NCBI GenBank assembly: GCA_003537755.1
Contig: DPQS01000036.1
Coordinates: 1 to 11,732 of the forward strand
Source of the DNA: Clostridiales bacterium
Lineage (GTDB): Bacteria; Bacillota; Clostridia; Christensenellales; CAG-314
Length of the DNA stretch: 11,732 nucleotides
Reading direction: 5' to 3'
In this document: one piece after another, positions 1 through 5,044 of the stretch
Layout: every line of letters starts with the position of its first letter
Numbering within the stretch: position 1 is the stretch's first letter
The notes under the pieces: model-generated
Told to the model about the DNA's origin: nothing
Databases searched by the model: none
What the model saw: the letters and a program-made list of their open reading frames with translations, nothing else
Made by a program: the position numbers and the translations under genes

Positions 1-743
1 AATTCTTTGGTGAAACTGCCCTCGTACGCGCCCTTACCCGTGACGGTAACAATGTAAGTGCCCGCGCCAACGGGTTTGCCGTTAATATCGAGCTTGCCGG
101 TCGAGCCCGCTTTTACCGCATAACTTACTTCGAAGTCGGTGCCCCTGACAAGCGTTCCGCCAAAGGTCGGCTCTTGCGCCGTTTCGTTGTACTCTTTCCC
201 GACAAGGTCGGTAACGGGTACAAGCTCGTCGGTTACTGCCATCGTGGTCGGTTTTGTAATTTCATATTCTCTCGAATAAAACCAATCCCACGAATAATCG
301 TCTCCGATACCGAAACCTCCTCCCTTTTCCGTCCAGTTTTCCTCATTTACCGTAAGCGTTACGCCGTTTTTATCAAGCACATGTGTCGTGTTGTCGGTAC
401 GAATCTGAACTTCGTATCTATACTTTCCTTCTACGAATGTATCGTCTTCACTCCATATCCATTCGCTTCCATCATACTTTTTCCACCGATGCGTGCCTAA
501 ATTCAACGGTACGTCTCCCACTATATTAAAAGTCGGCCGTACAACGCTTTTCATATAGCCCACAACGTCATCAATATTTGAAGTCGCGGTAATCGTGCTG
601 ACTACGATGCGCGTGTCTGTCTCTTCCGCGCGCGCTGTGTCCGCAGGGTTTGCAAACACAATGCCCAGCATAAGCGCAAGGCACATCGTAAGTCCCAAAA
701 TCAGCGTCAATATCTTTGATTTGTTCGCCTTGTTGTTTGTCAT
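1..743 (-). CDS. Secreted Ig-like beta-domain protein, N-terminal part (runs off left edge)
   Basis: An open frame starts with ATG at 743 and stays open to the window edge (247 codons), so the C-terminus is missing. An AAAAGGAG box sits about 8 bases before the ATG. Residues 1-40 form a clear Sec signal peptide: Lys-rich start, hydrophobic core about residues 11-31 (ILTLILGLTMCLALMLGIVF), and a likely cut after TARA near residue 39. Residues about 85-150 are rich in Trp, Tyr and Gly with a FVEGKYRYEVQI stretch and TVNEENW, the pattern of beta-sandwich modules in Clostridial secreted proteins. Residues about 178-247 match the repeat type with GTDFEVSY and GTYIVTVTGKGAYEGSF, an Ig-like fold often found in tandem in surface proteins. 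I infer an extracellular or wall-associated protein; the anchor, if any, is outside the window. Ligand and function are unknown. Confidence 0.85.
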   Translation of the reverse strand, partial: MTNNKANKSKILTLILGLTMCLALMLGIVFANPADTARAEETDTRIVVSTITATSNIDDVVGYMKSVVRPTFNIVGDVPLNLGTHRWKKYDGSEWIWSEDDTFVEGKYRYEVQIRTDNTTHVLDKNGVTLTVNEENWTEKGGGFGIGDDYSWDWFYSREYEITKPTTMAVTDELVPVTDLVGKEYNETAQEPTFGGTLVRGTDFEVSYAVKAGSTGKLDINGKPVGAGTYIVTVTGKGAYEGSFTKE

Positions 744-784
744 AATATTATCTCCTTTTAATTTTTGTGGGGGATATGTTCCGT

Positions 785-885
785 GTCGCTTACGCGACTT
801 AAAGCCTTTGTAATAACGTTGTATTTTTGCTCCTTACAAAAGCAAAAGCGCACCGCCCCATAGGTTTAGCCTATGCAGCAGTGCG
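785..885 (-). promoter_or_regulatory. Structured 5' leader with two hairpins
   Basis: Bases 744-938 hold no gene but are probably transcribed as the leader of the secreted protein. Two hairpins are visible. The first has an 8-bp outer stem (849-856 with 878-885, one G-U pair), a 2x2 internal loop and a perfect 6-bp inner stem (859-864 with 870-875) closing a 5-base loop. On the minus strand it is followed by CTTTTGCTTTTG, so it could terminate transcription weakly. The second (785-798) is a 5-bp stem capped by GTAA, a GNRA-type tetraloop. I could not match the leader to a known riboswitch class; the hairpins may act in attenuation or in mRNA stability. The rest of the gap up to 1133 shows only the promoter. 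Confidence 0.4.
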
Positions 886-944
886 TTAAAATTTTATTAT
901 ATTCGCCCCAAAGGGCAGACTTGCGGCTTGCTTACTTGCCAATG

Positions 945-973
945 ATTGTCGCAGACTTGTCATACCTTGTCAA
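945..973 (-). promoter_or_regulatory. Promoter of the secreted protein gene
   Basis: On the minus strand a perfect -35 box TTGACA (968-973) is followed after 17 bases by GACAAT (945-950), which matches four of six -10 positions. Transcription would start near 938 and give a leader of about 195 bases before the ATG at 743. The -35 and spacing are excellent and the -10 is weak, which would suit a regulated promoter. Confidence 0.5.
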
Positions 974-1080
974 CTCCTTTTGCCTGTATCTTGCATTTTT
1001 TTTGCAGGTTATTCGGTGTTAATAGCTTAGCGCACCTTAATATGATGCGTTTTATTTTTTATATCCTACCATAAATTTCT

Positions 1081-1100
1081 CAAAAAATCAAGCCTGATTT
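1081..1100 (-). terminator. Weak possible terminator downstream of fic
   Basis: On the minus strand an A/T-rich 6-bp hairpin (AAATCA, loop GGCT, TGATTT) runs into further T residues. It lies about 210 bases after the fic stop codon and before the secreted-protein promoter. The stem is short and has few G-C pairs, so it is only a candidate. Confidence 0.25.
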
Positions 1101-1133
1101 CCTCACCATTACGTGTATTTACGAAATTTGAAA

Positions 1134-1271
1134 ATGATTCATACCAAATTTATTGCCTTCTGTCGTGTGTATTGCAAACCGCCGCGAATCGACAAAGCCG
1201 AACGCCGAGTTGAAAAAGGCACCGAAAAAAACACGGCAAATTGTGAAACAGACATTGCAATACCAAAATAA
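1134..1271 (+). pseudogene. Decayed 3'-end copy of the small DNA-binding-like gene at 2505-2840
   Basis: This stretch resembles the end of the gene at 2505-2840 on the same strand. The clearest match is at DNA level about 1180-1260, including the shared GAAACAGACATT just around the stop. In one frame it reads TKFIAFCRVY and then DKAERRVEKG, against SKFLHGRIWI and EKEIERRVEEG in the larger copy. A deletion of four bases relative to that copy shifts the frame in the middle. The ATG at 1134 would give only 45 residues and has no ribosome binding site, and the terminator that follows the other copy is missing. I read it as a relic, not as a gene. Confidence 0.5.
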
Positions 1272-1311
1272 TACCAACTTTTCAAGCACGATTTCAAAAA
1301 ATTTTCCGACT

Positions 1312-2223
1312 CTATGCATGAATATCAAGGACGTTCAGAATTCTTTTGAATGTGTCTTGACCGTCAAGGCAAGTATCTCTTAGCCAGCCTTTTTCTTGAT
1401 TCCAGTTTGCAAGTCCACGATAATAGAAAGACTTTTTGGAATCTTCTATAATGAACGGAATTATATTAAATCTAAGACACTCTTTCAAAGCAATCAACCT
1501 GCCGACTCTGCCGTTTCCGTCTTGGAACGGGTGAATATATTCGAAGTCCGCATGAAGCTCAATAATATCGTCGATGGTTATATCACTTTTAGAATTAAAA
1601 TTCGTAACGAGTTTATCCATCGCATTATGGACTTCGCTCGGCTTGCAAGTTTCTTTTCCGCCGACGGTATTTGCTCGCTTTTTATAATCTCCGACGGCAA
1701 ACCAATCGAGAGATGAAGCCTTCGTTCCTTGTTTCAATAGCAAATGAAGATGCTTGATAATATTTTCGCTCAAAGGCTCTAATGCCTTATCGATCACATA
1801 ATCGATTGCTCGGAAGTGATTGCTTGTTTCAATAATATCATCAACAGGGATTCCATCGCCGACGTCAATCGTTCTTGTTTCGAAAATTAACCTCGTTTGA
1901 TCTTCCGTAAGTTTAGAACCTTCGATGTGATTAGAGTTATAAGTCATTCTGACTTGTAATTCATGATAAAGTCCGCCTGAAATCTTAGCTTCTTTTTCTT
2001 CACGCAAAATTTGCAGAATGTGATTATCGCAAACTTCTCTGAACAAATCGTTAGGATTGCAATGCAAGAAATCCGCTATCTTAACAAGCACATTATTGGC
2101 AATTTTCTCGCCCTTTGATATCTTGGCAATAGTTCTGGATGAAATACCGAGTTGAGTAGTTAAGTCAGACTTGGTTAAACCAATTTCATTGAGTTTATTT
2201 TCTAACAGCTTATAAGAATACAT
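1312..2223 (-). CDS. XRE-Fic fusion: autoinhibited Fic family AMP-transferase
   Basis: A 303-residue protein with AGGAGG seven bases before its ATG. Residues about 8-62 are an XRE/Cro-type helix-turn-helix (LTKSDLTTQLGISSRTIAKI). Residues about 90-290 are a Fic domain with the full catalytic motif HPFQDGNGRVGR at 231-242; His231 is the expected base, and Gly236, Asn237 and Arg239 bind the nucleotide phosphates. Upstream of the core, Ser97-Glu101-Gly102 (SNHIEG) fits the inhibitory helix motif S/T-x-x-x-E-G/N of class II Fic proteins, whose Glu blocks productive ATP binding. Family members mostly transfer AMP to Ser, Thr or Tyr of a target protein; the target here is unknown. The gene stands alone on its strand, with no antitoxin gene beside it, as expected when inhibition is built in. 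The fused DNA-binding domain and the repeated boxes in its promoter suggest self-repression. Role is unproven: toxin-like regulator or housekeeping modifier. Confidence 0.92.
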   Translation of the reverse strand: MYSYKLLENKLNEIGLTKSDLTTQLGISSRTIAKISKGEKIANNVLVKIADFLHCNPNDLFREVCDNHILQILREEKEAKISGGLYHELQVRMTYNSNHIEGSKLTEDQTRLIFETRTIDVGDGIPVDDIIETSNHFRAIDYVIDKALEPLSENIIKHLHLLLKQGTKASSLDWFAVGDYKKRANTVGGKETCKPSEVHNAMDKLVTNFNSKSDITIDDIIELHADFEYIHPFQDGNGRVGRLIALKECLRFNIIPFIIEDSKKSFYYRGLANWNQEKGWLRDTCLDGQDTFKRILNVLDIHA

Positions 2224-2239
2224 ATCTGCCTCCTGGTTT

Positions 2240-2299
2240 CTTTACTTATTATACCACAATAAAAGCAAAAAGTAAAGATATTCAAGACAAAAAGTAAAG
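2240..2299 (-). promoter_or_regulatory. fic promoter with three CTTTACTT boxes (candidate XRE operator)
   Basis: On the minus strand a -35 box TTTACT (2271-2276) and a perfect -10 TATAAT (2248-2253) are 17 bases apart. The octamer CTTTACTT occurs at 2292-2299 and 2270-2277 in the same direction, 22 bp or two helical turns apart, and inverted at 2240-2247 just past the -10. The two upstream copies share the longer TCTTTACTTTTTG. One box covers the -35, so a bound protein would block polymerase. The XRE domain of the encoded protein is the obvious candidate binder. Confidence 0.6.
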
Positions 2300-2470
2300 A
2301 CTTCATGTTTTATTGCCTTTCGTCGTTGCTTTTGTAGCACATGTCAGCGGCAATAGCAACTACCGCGAAAAATAGCACTTAAAACTTTTATGTTTACTGA
2401 TTGAGTCAGACTCGAAAGAGTTTGGCTCTTTTCTTTTTACGGCACTATTTTTCTCTCAAAACAAGTTTGT
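2300..2470. other. Gap between fic promoter and the 2505 gene
   Basis: No gene is seen here. A small hairpin on the plus strand (AAAGAG, loop TTTGG, CTCTTT, then TCTTTTT, about 2415-2438) looks like a weak terminator or attenuator ahead of the small gene. A second inverted pair, GTTGCT and AGCAAC, lies at about 2326-2361. No convincing plus-strand promoter for the 2505 gene was found. Confidence 0.3.
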
Positions 2471-2504
2471 AGTTGCTAAGAACACAATTATCCGACGACC
2501 GAAT

Positions 2505-2840
2505 TTGCGACGTTTTGCAGAACAAAATGACGTCGAATACTATGTTCACGATACTGCTTGGCTTATAAACTTTGATGATTTTATGAGTAAAATAAACCCG
2601 CAAGGCGAACAAGTTAAGTGCGAAATGCCGCTTCTAAGGAATAAGCACGACTCACTTATTCGTTTTAATCGGACTCATAAATATGCCGTTGATAAGCATA
2701 CAATCGACAGATGCACGGCATCGGATAACGTATCTAAGTTTCTGCACGGAAGAATATGGATTATAAACTACCGCGAATTGGAAAAAGAGATCGAACGTAG
2801 AGTCGAAGAAGGCTCAGAAAAGAAACGCGAAAAATTATGA
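2505..2840 (+). CDS. Small two-repeat DNA-binding-like protein, probably 5'-truncated
   Basis: The 111-codon frame can only start at TTG (2505), with no ribosome binding site. The same frame stays open upstream to about 2376 and reads like protein from about 2460 (KFVVAKNTIIRRPN), so the true start is probably lost. Two halves resemble each other: residues about 4-31 contain VEYYVHDTAWLINFDDF and residues about 70-95 contain VSKFLHGRIWIINYREL, each ending in the pattern W-[LI]-I-N-[FY]. This is like small winged-helix or excisionase-like proteins of Clostridial accessory DNA, but I do not recognise the family securely. The end is Lys/Glu-rich. A strong terminator follows at once. A decayed copy of the 3' end lies at 1134-1271. 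It may be a pseudogene. Confidence 0.45.
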   Translation: MRRFAEQNDVEYYVHDTAWLINFDDFMSKINPQGEQVKCEMPLLRNKHDSLIRFNRTHKYAVDKHTIDRCTASDNVSKFLHGRIWIINYRELEKEIERRVEEGSEKKREKL

Positions 2841-2853
2841 AACAGACATTATA

Positions 2854-2888
2854 ATAGCCGAGGGTATCGAAACTCTCGGCTATTTTTT
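2854..2888 (+). terminator. Rho-independent terminator of the 2505 gene
   Basis: A perfect 9-bp stem (ATAGCCGAG at 2854-2862 with CTCGGCTAT at 2875-2883) with a 12-base loop runs into six T residues. It begins 14 bases after the stop codon of the small plus-strand gene. Confidence 0.85.
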
Positions 2889-2898
2889 GTGTTGGGCA

Positions 2899-2934
2899 TA
2901 AATAAAAGGAATCGTATCGGTCGATGCGATTCCT
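2899..2934 (-). terminator. Terminator downstream of tRNA-Arg
   Basis: On the minus strand an 8-bp stem (AGGAATCG and CGATTCCT, arms at 2927-2934 and 2907-2914) is followed by TTTATTT. It starts 9 bases after the encoded CCA end of tRNA-Arg, the usual place for a single-tRNA terminator. Confidence 0.75.
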
Positions 2935-2942
2935 AACGGAAG

Positions 2943-3020
2943 TGGCGTCGGATCCCGGGCTCGAACCGGGGGCCTTGCGCTTAGGAGGCGCACGCTCATA
3001 TCCAACTGAGCTAATCCGAC
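2943..3020 (-). tRNA. tRNA-Arg (anticodon CCU), CCA end encoded
   Basis: A complete cloverleaf of 78 bases on the minus strand. The 7-bp acceptor stem is perfect (GTCGGAT with ATCCGAC), the D arm is GCTC/GAGC, the anticodon stem is TGCGC/GCGCA around the loop CTCCTAA (anticodon CCT), and the T arm is CCCGG-TTCGAGC-CCGGG. The discriminator base is G and CCA is encoded. It would read the AGG arginine codon. It has its own promoter and terminator. The tRNA-Arg(CCU) gene is a known insertion target of integrative elements, and the DNA upstream carries broken copies of its 5' half. Confidence 0.97.
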
Positions 3021-3026
3021 AGATAC

Positions 3027-3059
3027 ATTATATTTTACTCAATTTGCCTGAAAAATCAA
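3027..3059 (-). promoter_or_regulatory. Promoter of tRNA-Arg(CCU)
   Basis: On the minus strand TTGATT (3054-3059) and TAAAAT (3032-3037) are 16 bases apart, placing the start a few bases before the tRNA. An overlapping perfect TATAAT (3027-3032) is closer still. The same TTGATT-16-TACAAT arrangement is kept at the broken copy (3492-3519), which supports the first reading. Confidence 0.6.
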
Positions 3060-3154
3060 TGGTTTGAAGTTCATCAAACAAAAGATATTTAATGTTCTGA
3101 AAGACAGTTTTAGCATTGAAAACTATGCCAAAACTATGCCAAAACACCACTCAG

Positions 3155-3200
3155 CACAATATATTGACTTAAAATTGTCGTCGAAACACAATATATTGTG
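3155..3200. repeat. Twice-repeated CACAATATATTG with a 14-bp perfect palindrome
   Basis: CACAATATATTG occurs at 3155-3166 and again at 3187-3198, 32 bp apart in the same direction. The second copy is the start of the perfect palindrome CACAATATATTGTG (3187-3200), followed by GTTTTTG. The other repeat unit keeps decayed forms near 3615-3655. It could be a protein-binding site such as an integrase arm site or an operator; nothing in the window decides this. Confidence 0.5.
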
Positions 3201-3213
3201 GTTTTTGTAGGCT

Positions 3214-3262
3214 AAATCCGCACCTTAGGAGGGCGCCGTTATATCCATTTAACTACGGAAAG
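3214..3262 (-). pseudogene. Broken tRNA-Arg(CCU)-like 5' part, 3' end missing
   Basis: On the minus strand a D arm (GTTA, loop AATGGATA, TAAC) and an anticodon arm (GCGCC-CTCCTAA-GGTGC, anticodon CCT) fold well. After GGTGCGGATTTAG the sequence turns into spacer: no T arm and no acceptor partner for the 5' strand follow. It differs from the intact tRNA-Arg, so it came from another tRNA gene or an element-borne copy. Confidence 0.6.
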
Positions 3263-3441
3263 ATATATTAAATTTTACAGGATATAGCAATACCCACTTT
3301 GGCGAACTTTTTCGCCGTGGCAACCATTTAGGTCACCAAATTTTATTTTAGCCGTCTGCCGTATCGTCAAAACGCACGCTTTTAAGCGGTTTTTGCATAG
3401 TTTTGCCCGTTTTTACGGGTTCATATTAGGAATAGCAAACC

Positions 3442-3482
3442 CTTAGCAGGCGCACGCTCATATCCAACTGAGCTAATCCGAC
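3442..3482 (-). pseudogene. tRNA-Arg 5' half, cut just after the anticodon loop
   Basis: Forty of 41 bases match the first 41 bases of the intact tRNA-Arg. The one difference changes the anticodon loop from CTCCTAA to CTGCTAA. Right after the loop the sequence becomes unrelated (GGGTTTGCTATTCC), with no anticodon-stem partner, T arm or acceptor end. The promoter in front is kept, so a short RNA could still be made. Confidence 0.8.
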
Positions 3483-3491
3483 ATCTCTTTT

Positions 3492-3519
3492 ATTGTACTC
3501 TGATTGACCGAAAAATCAA
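3492..3519 (-). promoter_or_regulatory. Retained promoter of the tRNA-Arg 5' half
   Basis: On the minus strand TTGATT (3514-3519) and TACAAT (3492-3497) are 16 bases apart, the same layout as in front of the intact tRNA-Arg. The start would fall a few bases before the fragment. Confidence 0.5.
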
Positions 3520-3674
3520 TGATTTGAAGTTGCTTGAACAAAAGAAATTCAGCAACCCGAAAGATAGTCAACGCATTGAAAACCCTGCCAAAACTACACC
3601 GAAATGACATTGAACACAATATATCTTGACGCATACCGTCAAAATAGAACATATTGCGGTTTTTACAGGTCAAG

Positions 3675-3718
3675 TCCGCACCTTGGGATGTTGGTGCTAC
3701 ATTCTACTGAACCACGCG
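3675..3718 (-). pseudogene. Degenerate tRNA 5' part, perhaps Gly-type
   Basis: On the minus strand GTTCAGTAGAATG resembles the D arm of bacterial tRNA-Gly, and GCACC...GGTGC resembles an anticodon stem, but the loop between them is 10 bases (AACATCCCAA), not 7. It then runs into the GGTGCGGACTT block shared with the fragment at 3214-3262. No 3' half follows. The amino acid identity is a guess. Confidence 0.45.
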
Positions 3719-3766
3719 AACATGTTGCACACGAAAGCAATTTTGCAGACGAGCGCTCATTGTTTG

Positions 3767-3796
3767 ATTATAACACCCAAAGCGACGTTCAGTCAA
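3767..3796 (-). promoter_or_regulatory. Strong promoter at the 3' end of the AraC gene
   Basis: On the minus strand TTGACT (3791-3796) and a perfect TATAAT (3767-3772) are 18 bases apart. The -35 lies in the last codons of the AraC gene. The only thing downstream is the degenerate tRNA fragment at 3675-3718 and the repeat units, so it probably served a tRNA gene that has since broken. Confidence 0.6.
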
Positions 3797-4661
3797 TCGT
3801 TTGCGTCAAGCCGTCGCGAAATTCCGTCGGGGTCATTCCGTACAGGCGCAAAAACTGCCTGTTGAAGTAACTTATGTTGTCGAAGCCCACCGCCCGTGCA
3901 ATGTCGCACACCGCGCGATTGCCGCTCGAAAGCAACCTTTCGGCGTTAAACAGCCGCAGACGGTTGGCGTAATCGATGACGGAAAAACCCGTAAACGCCT
4001 TGAACAATTTCATAAGATAAAACTCGCTGTAACCGCAGTGCCCGGCTACGTCGGCGACCTCTACCTTGCCGGGAAGGGTTGCCGCGACGTAATCGATTGC
4101 CTGTCGTGCGGCATGGGTGCGTTTGCGGTCGGTAATGCTCGGCGAACCGACTGTGGCGTGCGATTGAAGCAATGCAAGCAGATTGCCGACTTCAACGGCT
4201 GTTTCGTCGGAATTTGTGCGCGCGCCGAACAAAGCATTTATCGTTGCGCCTATTTCGTCGGCGTTGTCACCGTGCATATGACAGGCGGGCGCACTGCCGT
4301 TGAAAAATGCCGCATACCTGTCGACGCCGACAAAGTCCCGACTGTTTGACGCAAGACGGAAATTGAGCAATACAGCGTGCAAAGTGACGCTTTGACTGCT
4401 TAAAGCACAGAAAGCGTGCATACTGAACGGCGGAAACACGCACACATCGCCTTTTGTTGCGGTGTAATTTACGCCGTCGCAACACACGGTAAGCGTGCCG
4501 TCGCAAACCAGGACGACTTCCAGTTCCTCATGTCTGTGTACGGGATAAAAGGGGCAAATGTCACACCTTTCCGCTACGTAGCGCGACAAAAAAGCCCTGC
4601 CGCCCGAAGAACACAGCACGTTAAAATTTTCGTTTTGTTTGCAGTGAACAGCAATTGACAT
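3789..4661 (-). CDS. AraC family transcriptional regulator with cupin sensor domain
   Basis: A 290-residue protein. Residues about 25-105 are an AraC-type cupin with VHRHEELEVVLVCDG (41-55) and the later GDVCVFPPFSMHAF (71-84), the usual small-ligand sensor fold. Residues about 188-283 are the double helix-turn-helix: first motif VEVADVAGHCGYSEFYLMKL (200-219), second around CDIARAVGFDNISYFNRQF (252-270), with the closing G-M-T-P-T-E-F-R signature at 275-282. It starts 22 bases after the DAK-like gene and is likely co-transcribed with it. GAGG lies about 10 bases before the ATG. Such proteins with N-terminal cupins often control sugar uptake or breakdown, but no sugar gene is in the window, so its target is unknown. 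The promoter at its 3' end serves what lies downstream. Confidence 0.93.
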   Translation of the reverse strand: MSIAVHCKQNENFNVLCSSGGRAFLSRYVAERCDICPFYPVHRHEELEVVLVCDGTLTVCCDGVNYTATKGDVCVFPPFSMHAFCALSSQSVTLHAVLLNFRLASNSRDFVGVDRYAAFFNGSAPACHMHGDNADEIGATINALFGARTNSDETAVEVGNLLALLQSHATVGSPSITDRKRTHAARQAIDYVAATLPGKVEVADVAGHCGYSEFYLMKLFKAFTGFSVIDYANRLRLFNAERLLSSGNRAVCDIARAVGFDNISYFNRQFLRLYGMTPTEFRDGLTQTID

Positions 4662-4683
4662 ACGTCTAAACCTCGCGTTTGGT

Positions 4684-4935
4684 TCAGCCCTGAAGCCCCT
4701 TTGCCTGACGTTCCATATCTTCGATTACTATGTCGTAAATTTCGCCGAGGGAAGCGCAGTATTCCAGTACCTTCCAGGGTTCGTTGGTGTGAAAATGCAG
4801 TTTGATGAGTTCGTCGTCGCCGACAACAAGAAGACAGTCGCCATTGAGGTTGGCGTTGATGTAGTCGATTATTTTTTGGTCGCTGAGGTTGGTGCCTTCA
4901 AGCAAAAGTTGCGTGTCATACTTAAATTCAAGCAT
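4684..4935 (-). CDS. Stand-alone FakA/DAK-like domain protein (83 residues)
   Basis: The whole protein resembles a segment of FakA/YloV, the kinase subunit that phosphorylates fatty acids held by a DegV-type protein. The diagnostic stretch is VVGDDELIKLHFHTNEPWKV (37-56), like the GDD-x3-K-x-H-x-HT-x2-P motif of that family, followed by LEYCASLGEIYDI. The kinase (DAK2/DhaL) domain itself is absent. Similar short proteins occur alone in Clostridia under names such as dihydroxyacetone-kinase-like, so this is probably its natural length, not a truncation. AAGGAG lies 7 bases before the ATG, and its own promoter is visible 40-70 bases upstream. It sits between rlmD and the AraC gene. Function is unknown; it has no catalytic residues that I can name. 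Confidence 0.8.
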   Translation of the reverse strand: MLEFKYDTQLLLEGTNLSDQKIIDYINANLNGDCLLVVGDDELIKLHFHTNEPWKVLEYCASLGEIYDIVIEDMERQAKGLQG

Positions 4936-4978
4936 AATTTTCTCCTTCGGGCTTTCCGTTTTCGGACAGCCGCTGTTA

Positions 4979-5007
4979 ATTTTACCTGCCGCACAAAATC
5001 ACGTCAA
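4979..5007 (-). promoter_or_regulatory. Promoter for the DAK-like and AraC genes
   Basis: In the 109-base gap after rlmD, the minus strand has TTGACG (5002-5007), 17 bases, then TAAAAT (4979-4984). Both boxes are one mismatch from consensus. An imperfect hairpin lies between the start point and the ribosome binding site (about 4949-4973). No terminator was seen after rlmD, so read-through into this pair is also likely. Confidence 0.5.
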
Positions 5008-5044
5008 AACAATTCGACTGCATGGACGCAGGCATTTATTGTCA

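Larger units (their letters stand above)
2980..3262 (-). repeat. Diverged repeat unit A: tRNA-half remnant, spacer, promoter, tRNA-Arg 5' half
   Basis: This unit and the one at 3442-3718 have the same order on the minus strand: a broken tRNA 5' half, the shared GGTGCGGA(T/C)TT block, about 190 bases of spacer, the TTGATT-16 promoter, and the tRNA-Arg 5' half. Spacer blocks such as GAAAAATCAATG, TTTGAAGTT, AACAAAAGA and CATTGAAAAC recur in both at equal places. In unit A the tRNA-Arg 5' half continues into a normal 3' half. The 11-base sequence ACTATGCCAAA is doubled at about 3122-3143. Confidence 0.75.
3442..3718 (-). repeat. Diverged repeat unit B: tRNA-half remnant, spacer, promoter, tRNA-Arg 5' half
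   Basis: Partner of the unit at 2980-3262, in the same orientation. Spacer similarity is clear but well worn, while the 41-base tRNA-Arg 5' half is 40/41 identical between units. The 180 bases between the units (3263-3441) hold no gene, only short hairpins such as GGCGAA-CTTT-TTCGCC at about 3301-3316 and CCCGT-TTT-ACGGG at about 3408-3420. Confidence 0.7.

Noticed and set aside
744..1020. Cyclic-di-GMP or other known riboswitch in the secreted protein leader
   Set aside because: The conserved blocks of the c-di-GMP-I class and other familiar classes could not be found; only generic hairpins are visible.
3263..3441. CRISPR-like or regularly spaced repeat array in the tRNA region
   Set aside because: Repeats are two long diverged units and short doubled words, not regular short repeats with unique spacers.
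2980..3482. Group I intron in the anticodon loop of a tRNA-Arg
   Set aside because: The 5' halves are cut near the anticodon as expected for such introns, but none of the broken copies is followed by a matching 3' half, and the intact tRNA has no intron.
3801..4349. 182-codon open frame on the plus strand inside the AraC gene
   Set aside because: Shadow of the AraC coding sequence, no start signals and no recognisable domain.
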